Of a stretch of 64,000 nucleotides of DNA, positions 7,842 to 16,162 are shown piece after piece. The position numbers and the translations under genes were made by a program. The stretch is from Chryseobacterium sp. JM1. Its GTDB lineage: Bacteria; Bacteroidota; Bacteroidia; Flavobacteriales; Weeksellaceae. Position 1 is the first letter of the stretch. Every line of letters starts with the position of its first letter. The stretch covers positions 62,001 to 126,000 of the forward strand of contig NZ_JPRN01000011.1 of assembly GCF_000737715.1 (NCBI RefSeq), in the 5' to 3' direction. The notes beneath the pieces were generated by a model, which saw nothing but the letters and a program-made list of their open reading frames with translations, ran no database searches and was not told where the DNA came from.

Positions 7842-8963
7842 ATGCTTTTTCTGTCCGGAGTTTTTCTAGCCTTCTTCTTAGCTTTTCTTTTGATTACAAA
7901 GAAAAATAAAAGTGCTGCAGATCTTCTTTTATCAGCGTGGCTTTTGGCTGTCGGACTGAATCTTGCAGGGCATTATATGCTTCTCACGAATCAGTATACC
8001 TATTATCCGTCGTTTGTCTTTTTTGGATTTTCACTTCCTTTGGTATATGGTCCGTTTTTATATCTGTATATCAAAAGACAGACTTCTCCCAAACCGTTTT
8101 CGTGGAAATATCTGCTGCATTTTGTACCGCTTATTGTGTGTAATCTTTTATTTCTGTCATTTTATATGGCTCCGTTTACAGAAAGGGTGGAAATATTCAA
8201 ACATCACGGAAGAGAGTTTGAGACGGAAATGTTTCTGAAACTGTATTCCATTTATCTTTCGGGAATTGTTTACGTAGTTCTTTCGTTCTCGGCTCTTTAT
8301 CGTTTCAGGAAAAATATGGTCCAGCAGTTTTCCAACACAGAAAAAATTAACTTTAACTGGCTGCTGTATCTTATTATTTGGATTGCTGTGATTTGGGGAC
8401 TTGTGCTCTTTACTGAACAGGTGAATGTTATTTATGGGGCGGTAACCATATTTATTCTGTGGTTGGGCTATTTTGGGATTAAGCAGGTTCAGGTGTTTAA
8501 TCAGTCGGCGTCTGTTTTAGTGGGTAGTCCTGTAAATTCAGACCTTATTTTTGAAAATAATAACGAAGAAGAAGCGATAGTTTTAACTGAAAAGAAATAC
8601 CAGAAATCAAGTTTGACGGAAGAAAATATTGATGATATTCATGTAAGGTTAATAAATCTTTTGAATCGTGAAAAGCCGTTTATCAATCCGAATCTTACAC
8701 TGAATGAGCTTGCAACCATGCTGAATGCCCATCCGAATTATCTTTCACAAGTGATCAATTCTAAAGAAGGAAAAAACTTCTACGAGCTCATCAATGAAAA
8801 AAGGATAGAGGAATTTCTAAACAGAATTTCACAACCTGAAAGCAGACAGTATACATTACTTTCCATCGCTTTTGAATGCGGGTTTAATTCCAAGACATCT
8901 TTCAACCGTAATTTCAAGAAATATACGGGAGTTACTCCCAGTGAGTACCAGAAAACTCCCTGA
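7842..8963 (+). CDS. membrane-anchored AraC-family transcriptional regulator
   Basis: A 373-residue protein. The first 225 residues contain about seven hydrophobic helices and no periplasmic domain. A linker and a C-terminal AraC domain (about 265-373) follow, with two helix-turn-helix units (LTLNELATMLNAHPNYLSQVIN and YTLLSIAFECGFNSKTSFNRNFKKYTGVTPSEYQ). This architecture is common in Flavobacteriia, where the membrane part is thought to sense a signal. No target is evident; the downstream hydrolase lipoprotein gene begins 158 bases later on the same strand. Confidence 0.9.
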   Translation: MLFLSGVFLAFFLAFLLITKKNKSAADLLLSAWLLAVGLNLAGHYMLLTNQYTYYPSFVFFGFSLPLVYGPFLYLYIKRQTSPKPFSWKYLLHFVPLIVCNLLFLSFYMAPFTERVEIFKHHGREFETEMFLKLYSIYLSGIVYVVLSFSALYRFRKNMVQQFSNTEKINFNWLLYLIIWIAVIWGLVLFTEQVNVIYGAVTIFILWLGYFGIKQVQVFNQSASVLVGSPVNSDLIFENNNEEEAIVLTEKKYQKSSLTEENIDDIHVRLINLLNREKPFINPNLTLNELATMLNAHPNYLSQVINSKEGKNFYELINEKRIEEFLNRISQPESRQYTLLSIAFECGFNSKTSFNRNFKKYTGVTPSEYQKTP

Positions 8964-9121
8964 TCTGAGGGTTCAACTTTCAGGGGAAAGGTTTCATGTT
9001 TCATAAGTGTTTTTAAATCAAAAGATTACTTGGATTATTTTATTTGTCCCAACCTTCCTGTTGGGGCGATTGACTGTGGGGAATGATGAATCTTTGCATC
9101 ATAATTTTTAAACCCTAGAGT

Positions 9122-10141
9122 ATGACAGCTTTAAAAAAAAGGAATGCCGTTCTGGCTACCTTTACTATTTTTACTTTGTTATTTTCCTGTACAGACGGAC
9201 GTACTATTGACGAACCCGGAAATCTGGTTCCTAAAACAGTAGATCAGGATTCTTCGTTACCATCCATTTATGCTAATGGTGCTATGCTTCATTCTGAGGC
9301 TTTCGGTCCAGAAAACGGAACCATTGTTATTTCCCTTCATGGCGGTCCGGGAGGAGATTACCGTTATCTTCTCAATGGGAAAGATCTTGCTGCGGAAGGT
9401 TTCCGTGTGGTATTTTATGATCAGAGAGGCTCAGGACTTTCCCAGCGGTTTTCTAAAAAGTCCTATACATCACTTGGCGGGGGAGCAATGGATGTAATCT
9501 ATAATGAATTGCATGCCGTTATTGCCCATTACCGCAAAACACCGGAGCAGAAAGTGGTTCTGTTTGGACATTCCTGGGGAGCAATCCTGGCTTCCGGATA
9601 CGCAGGAAAATATCCGAACGATATTCAGGGGCTTATTTTATGCGAGCCAGGTGGACTTAAATGGGATGATATTGAAGATTATGTGAAAGAATCCAGATCA
9701 TTCAAGTTGTGGAGTGAGATTCTCAATGATGCAGCTTACATGGATCAGTTTATTTCAGGGAAAGAGGATCAGCATGAGATCTTAGACTATAAAATGTCGA
9801 TGCTTGCCTCCAAAAATGATATCACCGGAGAAGGCGATTTTGATTCAAGTATGAGCTGGAGAAGTGGAGCGGTGATCATGGATGCGCTCTTTGACATCGG
9901 TGAGCAGTACAATATTGATTTTTCTCAGGGAATTCAAAATTACAATGGACCTGTTTTATTCTTTTACAGTGAACGAAATAAAGCTTATCCGGATTCCTGG
10001 GCTCAAAAAATTACGGCAAGTTATCACAATCCTTCTATTGTAAAAATATCAGGAGTAGGTCATGATGGGATCGTTACAAATTACAGCGCCTGGAACAATC
10101 AGACAAAACCACAAATAATCAATTTTATCAATGGTCTTTAA
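9122..10141 (+). CDS. lipoprotein alpha/beta hydrolase, prolyl iminopeptidase-like
   Basis: A 339-residue protein with a lipobox (LLFSC, Cys23), so exported and lipid-anchored. The body is an alpha/beta hydrolase with the HGGPGG motif (73-78) that marks the prolyl iminopeptidase/S33 group. Nucleophile Ser151 lies in GHSWGA and His314 in GVGHDG, with an acidic residue in the KAYPDSW region. Likely a periplasmic or surface aminopeptidase or esterase. It is followed after 10 bases by an outer-membrane protein gene, suggesting one transcript. Confidence 0.85.
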   Translation: MTALKKRNAVLATFTIFTLLFSCTDGRTIDEPGNLVPKTVDQDSSLPSIYANGAMLHSEAFGPENGTIVISLHGGPGGDYRYLLNGKDLAAEGFRVVFYDQRGSGLSQRFSKKSYTSLGGGAMDVIYNELHAVIAHYRKTPEQKVVLFGHSWGAILASGYAGKYPNDIQGLILCEPGGLKWDDIEDYVKESRSFKLWSEILNDAAYMDQFISGKEDQHEILDYKMSMLASKNDITGEGDFDSSMSWRSGAVIMDALFDIGEQYNIDFSQGIQNYNGPVLFFYSERNKAYPDSWAQKITASYHNPSIVKISGVGHDGIVTNYSAWNNQTKPQIINFINGL

Positions 10142-10151
10142 TACAACACAA

Positions 10152-10820
10152 ATGAAGAATACAATATATAAAACAGTCCTCTTTCTGGGCCTGATGCTAA
10201 ATACTGTAAATGCACAGGTTATCAATTGGGCTAATGCTGGTAAAGAAAAACATATTTTCAATGCCAATATTGGAGCTGAGTACGGAGTGGTTTTCGGTCT
10301 TGGTTATGCTTATAAATTTAATCATAAACTGTTTCCAATGACGGTCGGTGCTGAGTTTTCCATTCCTTCCGGAAATACACTGCTGGATGATTATAAAGCA
10401 AAGGCCGGAGCGAATGTAAGGTGGATCAAGGTTCATGACTTTCAGTTTTCCACAAGAGTTCAGGGTATTTTCAGACGGTTTGAAAATGAAAATGCAGCTA
10501 TAGCGAATTTCGGACTGGATATGGCCGGAGTCGTAGGCTATTACAGACCCAAATGGTTTGGTGGAGTGGAAGTGGGATTTGATAAAGCGATTGTTACTCA
10601 CTTTAAGCATTCCGAACATTACAAAGACATTTATCCTGAAGTCAAAAATGGATGGTATGAACCGGCAACAGGTGGAAATTTTTATTATGGTGCTCAGGGC
10701 GGATATTCTTTCGGAAATCAGGATATCTATTTAAAATTCGGAAATGTGATTTCGCAGGATTTTAAAACGAAGCCATTACTTCCAGTTTATGTTCAGATCG
10801 GGTATAACTATAAATTGTAG
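10152..10820 (+). CDS. outer-membrane beta-barrel protein, unknown function
   Basis: A 222-residue protein from ATG 10152 with signal peptide MKNTIYKTVLFLGLMLNTVNAQ. The rest is rich in Gly, Tyr and Phe in alternating pattern and ends in an aromatic strand (PVYVQIGYNYKL), as expected for an outer-membrane barrel. The frame opens at 10131, but that would overlap the upstream hydrolase and lose the signal peptide. Probably co-transcribed with the hydrolase. No named family recognised. Confidence 0.75.
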   Translation: MKNTIYKTVLFLGLMLNTVNAQVINWANAGKEKHIFNANIGAEYGVVFGLGYAYKFNHKLFPMTVGAEFSIPSGNTLLDDYKAKAGANVRWIKVHDFQFSTRVQGIFRRFENENAAIANFGLDMAGVVGYYRPKWFGGVEVGFDKAIVTHFKHSEHYKDIYPEVKNGWYEPATGGNFYYGAQGGYSFGNQDIYLKFGNVISQDFKTKPLLPVYVQIGYNYKL

Positions 10821-10844
10821 AAGCGTTGATGTAAGGGCATAAAA

Positions 10845-10868
10845 AAACCGCCTTTAATAAGACGGTTT
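10845..10868. terminator. terminator after tRNA-Phe (minus), also after the barrel gene (plus)
   Basis: AAACCGCCTT / AAGACGGTTT stem with one mismatch. Read on the minus strand it is followed by T7, directly after the tRNA 3' end. Confidence 0.7.
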
Positions 10869-10869
10869 G

Positions 10870-10942
10870 TGGTTTCTCCAGGAATCGAACCAGGGACACA
10901 TGGATTTTCAATCCATTGCTCTACCAACTGAGCTAAGAAACC
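10870..10942 (-). tRNA. tRNA-Phe (GAA)
   Basis: 73-nt cloverleaf on the minus strand. The acceptor is GGTTTCT / AGAAACC with discriminator A, the D arm GCTCAGTTGGTAGAGC, the anticodon loop TTGAAAA (anticodon GAA) and the T arm GGTTCGATTCC. CCA is not encoded. Identical in sequence to the copy at 12555-12627. Confidence 0.97.
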
Positions 10943-10968
10943 AATTGTTTCGTTGTTTAACGTGGGTG

Positions 10969-10998
10969 CAAAAGTATAATATTTTCCAATACCGCGCA
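10969..10998 (-). promoter_or_regulatory. promoter of tRNA-Phe copy 1
   Basis: Minus strand: -33 TTG (10996-10998), 19-base spacer, -7 TACTTTTG (10969-10976), 26 bases before the mature tRNA. Matches the Bacteroidota consensus; the second tRNA copy has the same -7 octamer. Confidence 0.75.
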
Positions 10999-11022
10999 AC
11001 TTTTTTTATCATTTATTTTAAA

Positions 11023-11046
11023 AAACCGCCTTAAGTAGGGCGGTTT
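11023..11046 (-). terminator. intrinsic terminator of the TPR-protein gene
   Basis: Perfect stem AAACCGCC / GGCGGTTT, then a T run on the minus strand, 26 bases after the TPR gene stop. Confidence 0.8.
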
Positions 11047-11071
11047 TATCTTTCAATGATTTGGTCATCAG

Positions 11072-11956
11072 TTATTTGTATTCATTTAAAATTTTCTTCG
11101 CATTTTCATTTTCAGGATTCAATTCTAATGATTTTTTATAATTTTCCAAAGCTTCCTTCTTTTGCCCGACTTGTAAAAGTGCTTCCCCATAGCTGTCATA
11201 CGTGTTCCATGCTTTCGGATAGAGCTGAATATTTAATTTAAAGATCTTCAGAGCGTCATCTGTTTTTTTATCACGAATCAGCTGGTAACCGAAACTATTG
11301 ATCTGGCTTTCGCTGACATTATATACAGACTGGATCCCTTTTTTATGTTCTGATTTAATGAGGGTAATGATTTTGTCAACAGATTTTTCAGAAGCGTAAG
11401 CATCATTTAACGGAGTCTGATTCATTTCCCTTTCTTTTTGTTCCTGCTCCTTTAGGGTTTCTACGCGGTAATATTTCCTCTGTTCATCAGTGATTTTTGA
11501 AGGATCCATCTTGTATCTGGCCCATTTGCCATTCGTGGTTTTATCTTTGAAGAATTGTGTTCCATAGATCTGCGGCTTCTTTTTGTACATAAGATCTCTG
11601 TCTACTGCGGCGGCATACCACCATCTGTTCAGACTCGGATCCATTTTTAGTGCATTTTCAAAGCTTTTAACTGCCATTCCAGAAGAAATGGTATCTCCGC
11701 CATGTTGAAAGACGATCCCGGAGTTAAAATGGTCTTTTGCGGTCTTTACTTTATCTTCTTTCAATAGCGTAAAAATTCTGACACGTCTCAGGCTGTCTTC
11801 CTTGCTGACAATCTCCCAGTTGATTGGACTTGTTTTCCTTGCATTCTGGTCATCATCTGCCATTTTCTGAAGTTCAGGGTTGTCAGTGGTCTGGGAAAAT
11901 GCTTTAACGGCAAATAGGAGCAAAAGAAAAGTCAGGAAGTGAATCTTTTTGTTCAT
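11072..11956 (-). CDS. secreted TPR-repeat protein
   Basis: A 294-residue protein with a signal peptide (MNKKIHFLTFLLLLFAVKAFSQ). Helical repeats follow: one TPR near 85-110 (AVKSFENALKMDPSLNRWWYAAA) and two at the C-terminus (DALKIFKLNIQLYPKAWNTYDSYGEALLQVGQKKEALENYKKSLELNP). Presumably a periplasmic or outer-membrane-associated scaffold. Single gene between two tRNA-Phe genes on the same strand. Function unknown. Confidence 0.8.
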   Translation of the reverse strand: MNKKIHFLTFLLLLFAVKAFSQTTDNPELQKMADDDQNARKTSPINWEIVSKEDSLRRVRIFTLLKEDKVKTAKDHFNSGIVFQHGGDTISSGMAVKSFENALKMDPSLNRWWYAAAVDRDLMYKKKPQIYGTQFFKDKTTNGKWARYKMDPSKITDEQRKYYRVETLKEQEQKEREMNQTPLNDAYASEKSVDKIITLIKSEHKKGIQSVYNVSESQINSFGYQLIRDKKTDDALKIFKLNIQLYPKAWNTYDSYGEALLQVGQKKEALENYKKSLELNPENENAKKILNEYK

Positions 11957-12132
11957 GTATTTTGGATTTGATTAATGAGTGTGGTGGCGTAAATGTATAA
12001 AAATATTACATTCTGAAGTATAAAATGTATTATAGGTGGAAATCTTAATGTATGTTTTTTTTTGCAGATGTAGGATAGACTTAAAAAACTTAATTGTGCA
12101 AAAGTCTCTGCGCCTTTTGTAATGTTTCGTTT

Positions 12133-12262
12133 TTTAAACATTAAGATGAATTAAAGATGTAAGGTTAGTTAAGAAAAAATCAAATGATTTTTTAAGCTGG
12201 ACGTCTTAAAGCAAAGCTAAAACTTAATATTCTTAAAAGCTTAAGAGAATCTTAATGGTTTG
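12133..12262. repeat. 130-bp palindromic element with terminal inverted repeats, copy 1
   Basis: Starts TTTAAACATTAAGAT and ends ATCTTAATGGTTT, near-perfect inverted ends. The inner sequence (GGTTAGTTAAGAAAAAATCA, then TTTTTTAAGCTGGACGTCTT) also occurs at 21928-22060 and 22110-22242. Non-coding, A+T rich. Confidence 0.85.
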
Positions 12263-12273
12263 GATTTTTTGTT

Positions 12274-12355
12274 CACGCAGATGGTGCGGATAAAGCAGAT
12301 TTGCAAAAGTAAGAATTTGCATCATCTCCATAATCTGCGCGAAATTTTTAAATTA
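12274..12355. repeat. GCAGAT/ATCTGCG intergenic repeat
   Basis: Contains cacgcagatggtgcggataa and, 40 bases on, catcatctccataatctgcg followed by GAAATTTTTAAA. The second block recurs nearly identically at 22276-22306. The rest of the 11957-12554 gap (12356-12520) shows nothing recognisable. Confidence 0.6.
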
Positions 12356-12524
12356 TATAGTCTGTATTCATTTCCTTCATCAGAATCGATGAAATTGATT
12401 TCTCCTTTACTTCCCTTTATAGATGAATATTTATTTTCTTTGCGTGGTAAAAACATTATTTACTCTCCAAGTATTGCAGACGATCAAAAAAAATAGAAAA
12501 TCCCATGATTAATAAGCACAAAAA

Positions 12525-12548
12525 AACCTCTAAAATGAATTAGAGGTT
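12525..12548 (-). terminator. terminator after tRNA-Phe copy 2
   Basis: AACCTCTA / TAGAGGTT perfect 8-base stem followed by T7 on the minus strand, directly after the tRNA. Confidence 0.8.
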
Positions 12549-12554
12549 TTAAAG

Positions 12555-12627
12555 TGGTTTCTCCAGGAATCGAACCAGGGACACATGGATTTTCAATCCA
12601 TTGCTCTACCAACTGAGCTAAGAAACC
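12555..12627 (-). tRNA. tRNA-Phe (GAA), second identical copy
   Basis: Base-for-base identical to the tRNA at 10870-10942, anticodon GAA, no encoded CCA. Flanks differ apart from a shared TACTTTTG promoter box, so the promoter region was duplicated with it or conserved by selection. Confidence 0.97.
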
Positions 12628-12668
12628 ATTATATTTTTGTTGACTTACTTCGTTGTTTTAAAGTGATG

Positions 12669-12699
12669 CAAAAGTAGTAAGTTTTTCTATATGAAGCAA
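12669..12699 (-). promoter_or_regulatory. promoter of tRNA-Phe copy 2
   Basis: Minus strand: -33 TTG (12697-12699), 20-base spacer, -7 TACTTTTG (12669-12676), 41 bases before the tRNA 5' end. Confidence 0.7.
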
Positions 12700-12734
12700 G
12701 TATTCACCGTACTTTTTTTTAATAAAAATAAAAC

Positions 12735-14576
12735 TTACTGATTTTCAGCCGAATTATTTTCCTGTTCTTTTCTGATATGGTCGCTCATCTCCTCCAATAC
12801 AGGCTTGATCGTACTTTCCGGAAGATCGCTGATTCGGATATACATCAATCCGTCGATGGCATCATTGAAGTTCGGGTCTACATTAAAAGCAATTACTTTA
12901 GCATTCTGCTTGATGTATTTTTTGATCAGAACAGGCAGTCTCAATTCTGGTTCAAGGTCATCAATGATCTTGTCCAGCTTATTAAGATCAGATTCCATTT
13001 CCTCAAAAAAGATATTTTTATCCCTGTCACGCAGCTTTACTTTATACTCGTTTTTAGGCGTGATATATTGAGCAACTGCTGAATCAAAATAATTAGAACG
13101 CATGAATTCAATCATCAGAGATTTGGAGAATTCTGAGAACTTATTGGAAATACTTACACCGCCCATCAGGAATTTATGATCAGAATTTCTTAAGCATACA
13201 TGGACGATTCCTCTCCATAAAAGGAAAAGCGGAAGTGGTTTCTGCTGATATTCCTCACAGATGTAGGCACGGCCCATTTCGATCACTTTTTTGAAGAACG
13301 GGTGGATATCCTGCTCAAACTCAAATAAAGAGCTTGTATAGAATCCTTTGATACCGTATTTCTTCATCACCTCTTTACCTAAAGCCATTCTGTAAGCTCC
13401 GGCAAGTTTCTCCGCGCTGCTGTCCCAAAGAAAAAGGTGATGATAATGCTTGTCGTATTCATCCAAGTCAAATGGAAGATTACTTCCTTCGCCTACAGCA
13501 CGGAAAGTAAGCTCTCTCTGGCGTCCGATTTCTCTCATCACCGAAGGGATTTCCTCGTAAGTCGTGAAATAGATCTCGTAATTTCCGTTACTGAAAAGCA
13601 TTTTATCCGTTCCTTTCAGTCTGTTGATATCCTTAAGAATGTCTTCTTTTGGAGTTTCGTCAATGATATTCTGAACGATGTTTTCTTCTTTTAAAAGAGG
13701 AAATTTAACCGTTAAATTTTTAAGATTGATGCTTTGTGCCAATGATTTTCTCTTTTCATAGTAAGATTTCATCATATACACTTTACGCTTCAGAAACTCA
13801 CCTAGTTCTTCAATGGTTTCACTTTCATCCATTGCTTTCACCGTGATGGGTTTTCCAATTCTGATTCTGATTGGTTTTTCCCTGTCATTCATCATTTCAG
13901 CAGGAAGCATCAGCGTCTGTAAACTTGGATGAAGCTTGGCTACCTGATAAAATAGACGGCTGTTCTTAGCATGGAAATACAAAGGAACTACCGGTACTTT
14001 AGCCATTCTGATCAGCTTAAGCGCAGGTTTTTCCCATTCTCTGTCCAGGATTTCTCCGTAAGGGTTGTTTTTATTGGAAACTTCTCCGGCAGGGAAAATC
14101 CCCACACATCCTCCGTTCTGAAGGTGTTTCAGGGTTTCACGCATTCCCGAAGTACTGCTGTACGCTTCTTTTCTGTTCTCAAAAGGATTCACAGAAATCA
14201 CGTACGGTTCCATAGGTTTGATCTTTTCCAGAAGAAAATTTCCCATGACCTTAAAATCCGGACGTACTTCTGAGAGGATTTTGCACATTAAAATTCCGTC
14301 GATGGCACCCAGCGGATGATTCGAAACCAGAATGAACGGTCCCGTCTTGGGAACTTTTGCAAGATCTTCCTCAAAAGCGATATAACTTAAGTTTCTTTCT
14401 CTTACAAATGAGTCGAAAAAGTCTTTGCCTTCTTTATCTTTTAGTTTGTCGTATAATCTATTAACTTCATTTATTTTGGCAATGCTCATCACGGCAGATG
14501 CTACCGGGTTTTTCAGGAACCCGATTTTGCTTAAGCCGGAAGCTGTGATAAGATCGTTTTTCGAAATTAAACTCAT
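12735..14576 (-). CDS. olsF: bifunctional OlsF-like N-/O-acyltransferase
   Basis: A 613-residue two-domain protein. Residues 1-280 are a PlsC-like lysophospholipid acyltransferase, with the acyltransferase motif SNHPLGAIDG (85-94, His87 and Asp93) and the FPAGEVS motif. Residues 330-613 are a GNAT-like acyl-acyl-carrier-protein N-acyltransferase of the OlsB/hemolysin type (RELTFRAVGEGS..., KLAGAYRMALGKEV, GRAYICEEYQ). The same fusion in Flavobacterium and Serratia (OlsF) makes amino-acid (ornithine or glycine) lipids, so a role in membrane aminolipids is likely. Which amino acid is used cannot be read. It follows aspartate kinase by 22 bases, so the two may be co-transcribed. Confidence 0.8.
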   Translation of the reverse strand: MSLISKNDLITASGLSKIGFLKNPVASAVMSIAKINEVNRLYDKLKDKEGKDFFDSFVRERNLSYIAFEEDLAKVPKTGPFILVSNHPLGAIDGILMCKILSEVRPDFKVMGNFLLEKIKPMEPYVISVNPFENRKEAYSSTSGMRETLKHLQNGGCVGIFPAGEVSNKNNPYGEILDREWEKPALKLIRMAKVPVVPLYFHAKNSRLFYQVAKLHPSLQTLMLPAEMMNDREKPIRIRIGKPITVKAMDESETIEELGEFLKRKVYMMKSYYEKRKSLAQSINLKNLTVKFPLLKEENIVQNIIDETPKEDILKDINRLKGTDKMLFSNGNYEIYFTTYEEIPSVMREIGRQRELTFRAVGEGSNLPFDLDEYDKHYHHLFLWDSSAEKLAGAYRMALGKEVMKKYGIKGFYTSSLFEFEQDIHPFFKKVIEMGRAYICEEYQQKPLPLFLLWRGIVHVCLRNSDHKFLMGGVSISNKFSEFSKSLMIEFMRSNYFDSAVAQYITPKNEYKVKLRDRDKNIFFEEMESDLNKLDKIIDDLEPELRLPVLIKKYIKQNAKVIAFNVDPNFNDAIDGLMYIRISDLPESTIKPVLEEMSDHIRKEQENNSAENQ

Positions 14577-14598
14577 ATGTGTTTAGTCGCAGTTAAAA

Positions 14599-15837
14599 TT
14601 ATTGTGTTACCATTTGAACCGTATTTTTGGAAATCTGTTCCAATAATACATTTTTTTCCTGGTAAAATTTGTCAATATGATCCATTTTCGCATTTCTTAC
14701 TGTGAATAAAGATACATTTTTAACCGCTTTGGTTTTAAATATTTTTTGAAGTTCTTCATTAAGCTCATCTACATGGTCAAATTTATCTTCCAGACACAAA
14801 GCCAGTGAGATAGCTGAATTCTGCATCAGAGACACTTTGATTTTATATTTGGAAAGGTACCCGAAAATAAGGCTCATATGATCTTCTGCAATGAATGAGA
14901 AGTCTCTGGTTGATATTTTTAACAGGACCTGATTTTCTTTTAAAATATAGGATTCTTCATGCTGATTATGGTCTGAAGCTCCTACTTTAGTCCCTTCTTT
15001 GGTAGGATCTACAAAAGATTTTACATAAAAAGAAATCGCTTTTTGCTGAAGCGGCTGTAACGTTTTTGGGTGAATGACACTGGCTCCGTAATAAGCCAAT
15101 TCAATTGCTTCCTCATAAGAAATATTGGAAAGAAGGGTCACATCACTGAACTTTCTCGGATCTCCGGTCATTACTCCCGGTACATCTTTCCAGATCGTCA
15201 TGGCATCCGCATTCAGACAGTAAGCGAAAATAGCGGCAGAATAATCAGAACCCTCTCTTCCTAAAGTAACCGTGAAATTATTGTCATCAGAACCAATGAA
15301 TCCTTGCGTTACATAGCAGATTTCAGGATTTAAAGTGGCGATAAATTCCTCTGTTTTTGCCCAATCTACCGTACCTTCCTGATAAGAATTATCAGTTTTG
15401 ATATAATCTCTGGCATCCAGCCACTGATTGGTAAACTGAATTTCGTTCAGGTATTCGCTTAAGATTTTTGTAGAGATCATTTCTCCACAGCTTACCACCT
15501 GGTCATAGACAAAGCTGTAATTAGGAGATTTGTTTCTTCGTAAAAAAGAATCGATATCATCAAAAAATACATTGATCTCAGCAAAAACGGCATGGTTTTC
15601 AGGAAACAGACCATCTGCAATTTCAATGTGTTTTCGTTTTATCTTTTCAATCTCAGTTTGATAGTTATCCTTCTTGAAATAAAGCTCTACCACTTTTTCC
15701 AATTCATTCGTCGTCTTGCCCATTGCTGAAATAACCAGCAAACACTTGGCAAATCCCTGGCTTTGTAAAACCATAGACACATTTTTTACACTCTCGGCAT
15801 CTTTCACAGACGCTCCACCAAACTTGAAAATTTTCAT
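14599..15837 (-). CDS. lysC: aspartate kinase (monofunctional)
   Basis: A 412-residue enzyme that phosphorylates aspartate, the first step to lysine, threonine, methionine and diaminopimelate. It opens with KFGGASVKD (5-13, nucleotide-binding lysine). VTLGREGSDYSAAIFAYCL and the DVPGVMTGDPRK loop are present. The last 110 residues are ACT-like and probably bind the feedback amino acid. No homoserine dehydrogenase domain is fused. A TAATTTTG -7 box lies at 15895-15902. The downstream gene is the OlsF-like acyltransferase, an unusual neighbour. Confidence 0.93.
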   Translation of the reverse strand: MKIFKFGGASVKDAESVKNVSMVLQSQGFAKCLLVISAMGKTTNELEKVVELYFKKDNYQTEIEKIKRKHIEIADGLFPENHAVFAEINVFFDDIDSFLRRNKSPNYSFVYDQVVSCGEMISTKILSEYLNEIQFTNQWLDARDYIKTDNSYQEGTVDWAKTEEFIATLNPEICYVTQGFIGSDDNNFTVTLGREGSDYSAAIFAYCLNADAMTIWKDVPGVMTGDPRKFSDVTLLSNISYEEAIELAYYGASVIHPKTLQPLQQKAISFYVKSFVDPTKEGTKVGASDHNQHEESYILKENQVLLKISTRDFSFIAEDHMSLIFGYLSKYKIKVSLMQNSAISLALCLEDKFDHVDELNEELQKIFKTKAVKNVSLFTVRNAKMDHIDKFYQEKNVLLEQISKNTVQMVTQ

Positions 15838-16162
15838 TAATTTGTTTAAAATAAAATTGTTAGATTAAAAATTACATGAGTTTTTTACGGAGGTCAAAAT
15901 TATAAATTTACAACGAGATATGAAAGTATCCGGCCATCGGAAGGAATTAAGATTTTATTAAAATTGAGACTTGACGGGAATTATCAGAATTTTATTGATT
16001 TATTGTCATCAAATGGGGATTAATATCGCAGTGAAAAATTTAAGCGTACCTGTTGGACGTGTTTGTATTGTGTTGGTATACAGTGGTTAAGGTCTTTTCT
16101 AATAAAAGCTTTATTTCTCGGATAAATTTTCCGAAATTTGGGGAAAACGTAAAAAGAAAAAT
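15838..16162. other. intergenic region between divergent lysC and fbp
   Basis: 325 bases with no coding frame I would support. It holds the minus-strand -7 box TAATTTTG (15895-15902) for aspartate kinase. I found no clear -7/-33 pair for fbp and no repeat family member. Confidence 0.6.

Noticed and set aside
10808..10999. 63-residue open frame on minus
   Set aside because: It reads through the whole tRNA-Phe gene and its terminator.
12260..12496. 78-residue open frame on plus
   Set aside because: It runs through the GCAGAT repeat, has no family features and no start context; it is chance coding in repeat DNA.
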